Origin: Actinomadura soli
Lineage (GTDB): Bacteria > Actinomycetota > Actinomycetes > Streptosporangiales > Streptosporangiaceae
Direction: 5' to 3'
Length of the DNA stretch: 58,470 nucleotides
NCBI RefSeq assembly: GCF_005889715.1
Contig: NZ_VCKW01000015.1
Coordinates: 1 to 58,470, forward strand
In this document: piece by piece, positions 55,301 through 58,470 of the stretch
Position numbering within the stretch: the stretch's first letter is position 1
Layout: each line of letters opens with the position of its first letter
Position numbers and translations under genes: made by a program
Notes under the pieces: generated by a model
Database searches by the model: none
The model's input: the letters and a program-made list of their open reading frames with translations, nothing else
What the model was told of the DNA's origin: nothing

Positions 55301-56127
55301 ACGTGCAGGCCAAGACCGCCGATGACGACGCGCTCGGCGCGCGGCTCTACTGGGCGGCGGCCGACTGCTGGACGATCGTCCTGCGCGGCCTGACCCACTA
55401 CGTCCGGCAGCCGAGCAACATCGCCTGGCAGCTCGGGTTCCCGCTCGTGTCCGTCCTGCTGTTCGGGTACGTGTTCGGCAGCGCGATGTCCGTCCCCGGC
55501 GGCGGCGACTACCGCGAGTTCCTGATGCCGGGCATGTTCGGCATGACGATGGCGATGGGCTTCATGAACACCGCGTACGTCGTCGTGTACGACAGCTCCC
55601 GCGGCGTCACCGACCGGTTCCGGTCGATGCCGATGTCCCCGTCCGCCGTCGTCACCGGCCGCGGCGTCGGCGACCTGATCGGCGCGTCCCTCGACCTCGT
55701 CGTCCTGGGGCTGACGGCGCTCGCGATCGGCTGGCGCTCCAGCGGCGGCGTGCTCGACACCCTCACCGCCTTCGGGCTCCTCCTCCTGCTGCGCTTCGCG
55801 CTGATCTGGATCGGCGTCCTGCTGGGCCTCCTGGTCCCCAACGAGGAGGCGGCCGGAAGCCTGTTCGCGGTCGCGTTCCCCTTCGCGATGATCTCCAGCG
55901 CGTTCGTGGCGCCGTCCCTGATGCCGGACTGGCTGGGCACGATCGCGATGTGGAACCCGGTCTCGGCCACGGTGACGGCGTCCCGCGAGCTGTTCGGCAA
56001 CCCGGCCGCCGTCGGCGACACCTGGATCGAGCAGCACGCCCTGCTGATGTCGGTCGTCTGGCCGGTCGTCCTCACGGCGATCTTCCTGCCCCTCGCCGTC
56101 CGCCGCTACCAACGCCTGAGCCGCTGA
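55297..56127 (+). CDS. ABC-2 permease (DrrB family)
   Basis: A 276-residue membrane subunit with six hydrophobic segments, starting [20 protein letters not shown]. The family loop [20 protein letters not shown] sits between helices 2 and 3, and [17 protein letters not shown] lies near the end. The GTG overlaps the ATPase stop as GTGA, coupling the two. It is the last gene of a two-gene exporter operon. Confidence 0.92.
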   Translation: MNVQAKTADDDALGARLYWAAADCWTIVLRGLTHYVRQPSNIAWQLGFPLVSVLLFGYVFGSAMSVPGGGDYREFLMPGMFGMTMAMGFMNTAYVVVYDSSRGVTDRFRSMPMSPSAVVTGRGVGDLIGASLDLVVLGLTALAIGWRSSGGVLDTLTAFGLLLLLRFALIWIGVLLGLLVPNEEAAGSLFAVAFPFAMISSAFVAPSLMPDWLGTIAMWNPVSATVTASRELFGNPAAVGDTWIEQHALLMSVVWPVVLTAIFLPLAVRRYQRLSR

Positions 56128-56136
56128 CCCCGTGAA

Positions 56137-56183
56137 CCTTCCCCGCCCCCTGCTCGTCGGTGATGTAGTGGGGCGGGGGAGGG
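56137..56183 (+). terminator. Probable terminator after the drrAB-type operon
   Basis: CCTTCCCCGCCCC and GGGGCGGGGGAGGG pair with one bulge around a 20-base loop. No T-tract follows. It lies 9 bases after the permease stop in the 198-base gap before add. Confidence 0.6.
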
Positions 56184-56325
56184 GGCCGGCGTGGACGCTC
56201 GGCCCAGCATCGAGGATTCAGGCTCGGCCATGGATGTCCATTGCACGGGGCTGTCGCCGCCGCGGTGGAGACGACGGAGCGGTTTCTCGCGCTCGTCCGA
56301 AGACCGGTGGGGGTAAGTTCGGGGG

Positions 56326-57417
56326 ATGAATGTTCGGCCGGGGCTTGAGGATGTTCGGCGGGCGCCGAAGGTGTTGCTGCACGACCATCTGGACGGTGGC
56401 GTGCGGCCCGGGACCGTCGTGGACCTGGCGCGGGAGTCCGGATACGGGGACCTGCCGACCACGGACGCCGGCAACCTGCGCGCGTGGTTCGAGGAGTCGG
56501 CGAACTCGGGGTCGCTGGAGCGGTACCTGGAGACGTTCTCGCACACCGTCGGGGTGATGCAGTCCGTCGAGGCGCTGACGCGGGTCGCGTACGAGTGCGC
56601 GGAGGATCTGGCGAAGGACGGCGTCGTCTACGCGGAGGTCCGGTACGCGCCCGAGCAGCATCTGCGGGACGGGCTGTCGCTGGAGCAGGTCGTCGAGGCC
56701 GTCCTGGACGGGTTCGCGCGGGGCGGGCGCGAGCACGGGATCCGGGTCGGGACGCTCGTCACGGCGATGCGGCACCAGGCGCGGTCCATGGAGATCGCGG
56801 AGCTGGCCGTCCGGTACCGGGACGCGGGCGTCGTCGGGTTCGACATCGCGGGCGCCGAGGCCGGATATCCGCCGACCCGGCATCTGGACGCGTTCGAGTA
56901 CCTGCAGCGGGAGAACGCGCACTTCACCATCCACGCGGGCGAGGGGTTCGGGCTGCCGTCGATCTGGCAGGCGATCCAGTGGTGCGGCGCGGACCGGCTC
57001 GGCCACGGGGTGCGGATCATCGACGACATCAAGGTGGACGGCGAGGAGGCCCGGCTCGGGCGGCTCGCCGACTACGTCCGCGACAAGCGGATCCCGCTGG
57101 AGATGTGCCCCACGTCCAACATCCAGACGGGCGCGGCGAAGTCGATCGCGGAGCATCCGATCGGGCTGCTGCGGCGGCTGAGCTTCCGCGTCACCGTGAA
57201 CACCGACAACCGGCTGATGAGCGGGACGACGCTGTCCCACGAGTTCGCGAAGCTCATCGAGGCGTTCGGCTACGGCTGGGACGACCTGCAGTGGTTCACG
57301 GTGAACGCGATGAAGTCGGCGTTCGCGCCGTTCACCGAGCGGCTCGAACTGATCAACGGGGTGATCAAGCCCGGTTTCGCGCAGCTCAAGTGGAGCGGCG
57401 CCCGGCCCCTGGCATGA
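56326..57417 (+). CDS. add: Adenosine deaminase
   Basis: Deaminates adenosine and deoxyadenosine to inosine forms (purine salvage). The 363-residue zinc enzyme has the HxH motif [22 protein letters not shown] with the metal His and catalytic Glu, RLGHGVRI, and [10 protein letters not shown] with the metal Asp (the usual TDDP varied to TDNR). The ATG at 56326 follows GGGGG. It is unlinked here from the nucleoside importer 27 kb away but would act on the same imported substrates. Confidence 0.95.
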   Translation: MNVRPGLEDVRRAPKVLLHDHLDGGVRPGTVVDLARESGYGDLPTTDAGNLRAWFEESANSGSLERYLETFSHTVGVMQSVEALTRVAYECAEDLAKDGVVYAEVRYAPEQHLRDGLSLEQVVEAVLDGFARGGREHGIRVGTLVTAMRHQARSMEIAELAVRYRDAGVVGFDIAGAEAGYPPTRHLDAFEYLQRENAHFTIHAGEGFGLPSIWQAIQWCGADRLGHGVRIIDDIKVDGEEARLGRLADYVRDKRIPLEMCPTSNIQTGAAKSIAEHPIGLLRRLSFRVTVNTDNRLMSGTTLSHEFAKLIEAFGYGWDDLQWFTVNAMKSAFAPFTERLELINGVIKPGFAQLKWSGARPLA

Positions 57418-57424
57418 TCGAGCC

Positions 57425-58072
57425 ATGGTGACCATTCGTTCCACCGGCGGGCGCGTCGCGGCGTACGCGTGGCTGGTGTTCGCCGCGCTGAACCTCGCCG
57501 ACCTGCTGTTCGGCATCACCGGCGACGCGAGCTACACGCCGATGACGTTCGGCATCGGCGTGCTGCTGCTGCTCGGCTCCGGGATCGCGTACGCGGTCGG
57601 GCTCCGTCCCGCGATCCTGGGGGACGACGACGCCGTCACGATCCGGAACCCGCTGCGGGACGTCCGGGCGCCGTGGGCCGCCGTCCGCCGGATCGAGGGC
57701 ACGAACGCCGTGAAGGTGCGGTTCACCGGCCCGGACGGGGCGGAGACCGAGTCACGGGCGTGGGTGCACCAGACGTCGCCCCGTGCGCAGGCGAAGGCCG
57801 AGGCTCGGGCGCGGAAGGAAGCGAGCGAGCAGCAGGAGTTCGACCTGCGGGGCCGGACCCCGGCGGCCTACGCGGCGCAGCAGCTGAACGAGATCCGCGA
57901 CCGGCGGCGACCGCGGACCAGGTCGGGGGCGCCTGACCGGGCCGCCGCCGCGAAGGAGGCGGCGGACGACTCGGCGCGGGGGACGGTGACCTGGTCGGTT
58001 CCGGCCCTGGCGGCGCTGGGCGTCCCGCTGGCGCTGCTGGTCGTGGTCGCGATCGTGGGCGCGGTCAGCTGA
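57425..58072 (+). CDS. PH-domain membrane protein
   Basis: A 215-residue protein. Two N-terminal helices (VAAYAWLVFAALNLADLLFG and FGIGVLLLLGSGIAYAVGL) are followed by a bacterial PH-like segment (DDDAVTIRNPLRDVRAPWAA, RRIEGTNAVKVRF). Then come a charged helix (RAQAKAEARARKEASEQQEF) and a C-terminal helix (LAALGVPLALLVVVAIVGAV). Its function is unknown; bacterial PH domains bind membranes or proteins. It starts 7 bases after add, so it is likely cotranscribed. The stop overlaps the convergent mutase by 8 bases. Confidence 0.85.
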   Translation: MVTIRSTGGRVAAYAWLVFAALNLADLLFGITGDASYTPMTFGIGVLLLLGSGIAYAVGLRPAILGDDDAVTIRNPLRDVRAPWAAVRRIEGTNAVKVRFTGPDGAETESRAWVHQTSPRAQAKAEARARKEASEQQEFDLRGRTPAAYAAQQLNEIRDRRRPRTRSGAPDRAAAAKEAADDSARGTVTWSVPALAALGVPLALLVVVAIVGAVS

Positions 58073-58470
58073 GGGCGGTGGAGAGGGCTTGGCGGAGGGT
58101 GTCCAGTTCGGCGGTGGCGCGGGCGCGGGCTGCGGGGATGTCGCCGGTGACGGGTTGGACGAGTTCCAGGTAGCACTTGAGTTTGGGTTCGGTGCCGGAT
58201 GGGCGGATGATCACGCGTGCGCCTCCGGTCAGGTGGAATCGCAGGGCGTTGGTGGGTGGCAGGCCGCCGGTGGGGTGGGCGAGGTCGTCGAGGGTCTCGA
58301 TCGTGTGTCCGGCGAGGGTTGCTGGGGGTGTGGTGCGTAGGCGGGTCATGGTGGTGGTGATCTGGGTGGGGTTGTCGGTGCGGATGGACAGTTGGGTGGT
58401 GGTGTGCAGGCCGTGGCGGCGGGCTTGGTCGTCCAGGAGGTCGAGCAGGGTGCGGCGGTGGCGGCGGGCG
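58065..58470 (-). CDS. Phosphosugar mutase (phosphoglucomutase/phosphomannomutase), C-terminal part
   Basis: Only the last 134 codons are in the window; the gene continues past 58470. The visible part has RTLLDLLDDQARRHGLHTTQ, the phosphate-binding motif IIRPSGTEPKLKCYLE and a final helix. This is the C-terminal domain of alpha-D-phosphohexomutases. Substrate preference (glucose or mannose phosphate) cannot be decided. The segment is unusual in its high content of GGTGGG-rich codons on the plus strand, but the frame is intact. Confidence 0.9.
   Translation of the reverse strand, partial: ARRHRRTLLDLLDDQARRHGLHTTTQLSIRTDNPTQITTTMTRLRTTPPATLAGHTIETLDDLAHPTGGLPPTNALRFHLTGGARVIIRPSGTEPKLKCYLELVQPVTGDIPAARARATAELDTLRQALSTALS

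Overview
The window is chromosomal DNA from a very high-GC actinomycete. The sequence shows dense genes with GTG and TTG starts, ATGA/GTGA stop-start overlaps and strong G/C third positions. The gene content (ECF41 sigma factor, maltokinase-cap protein, siderophore-interacting protein, HSP90/TPR pair, two trypco2-trypsin-STAND modules) fits a filamentous actinomycete, plausibly of the Actinomadura/Thermomonosporaceae type. That placement is inference. No rRNA, tRNA, CRISPR array, transposase or integrase was seen.

Layout. 1-2.7 kb: tail of a collagen-like gene, then icd and mdh (TCA cycle), each followed by a clear terminator hairpin. 2.8-10.4 kb: a trypco2 gene overlapping a trypsin/NB-ARC/TPR gene, then an HSP90-family ATPase overlapping a large TPR protein. 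This looks like a regulated conflict or signalling island. 10.4-12.5 kb: galE-galK on the minus strand. 12.6-21.8 kb: a CBS/CorC protein without its membrane domain, trpS, a 2H phosphoesterase, YihY, SnoaL-like protein, D-Ala-D-Ala carboxypeptidase, carboxylate-amine ligase and M20 amidohydrolase. 21.9-29.1 kb: a nucleoside importer (lipoprotein, double ATPase, two permeases) in line with cytidine deaminase and thymidine phosphorylase; adenosine deaminase lies at 56.3 kb. 29.1-32.6 kb: siderophore-interacting protein divergent from a TetR regulator, then a secreted X-Pro peptidase. 32.6-40.1 kb: an accessory stretch with a cytosolic kinase-WD40 protein, DUF1062, three DUF4360 secreted proteins (one frameshifted), a VOC protein and two BP74-like secreted proteins. 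40.2-46.97 kb: ECF41 sigma factor with its AhpD-like partner, MOSC, YCII, an HTH/Clp_N/ABC operon that looks leaderless, a cupin and a maltokinase-cap protein. 47.1-51.8 kb: the second trypco2-trypsin-STAND-TPR module. 51.9-58.5 kb: Tat-exported M28 peptidase, TetR with drrA/drrB-type exporter, add, a PH-domain protein and the end of a phosphosugar mutase.

Two things stand out. First, four genes between 7.5 and 24.2 kb (HSP90, CBS/CorC, trpS, nucleoside ABC ATPase) carry the same GC-rich hairpin, core GTGGGGGGACGACCCCCCAC, inserted in frame inside the protein. The two orientations are each read in one constant phase, a pattern like the in-frame palindromic elements of Rickettsia. Second, the window holds two divergent copies of the trypco2/trypsin-STAND-TPR system, one directly upstream of an HSP90-TPR pair. 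Further signals include a perfect 14-bp inverted repeat before the nucleoside importer, a textbook ECF41 autoregulatory promoter, and a palindrome-covered leaderless promoter.
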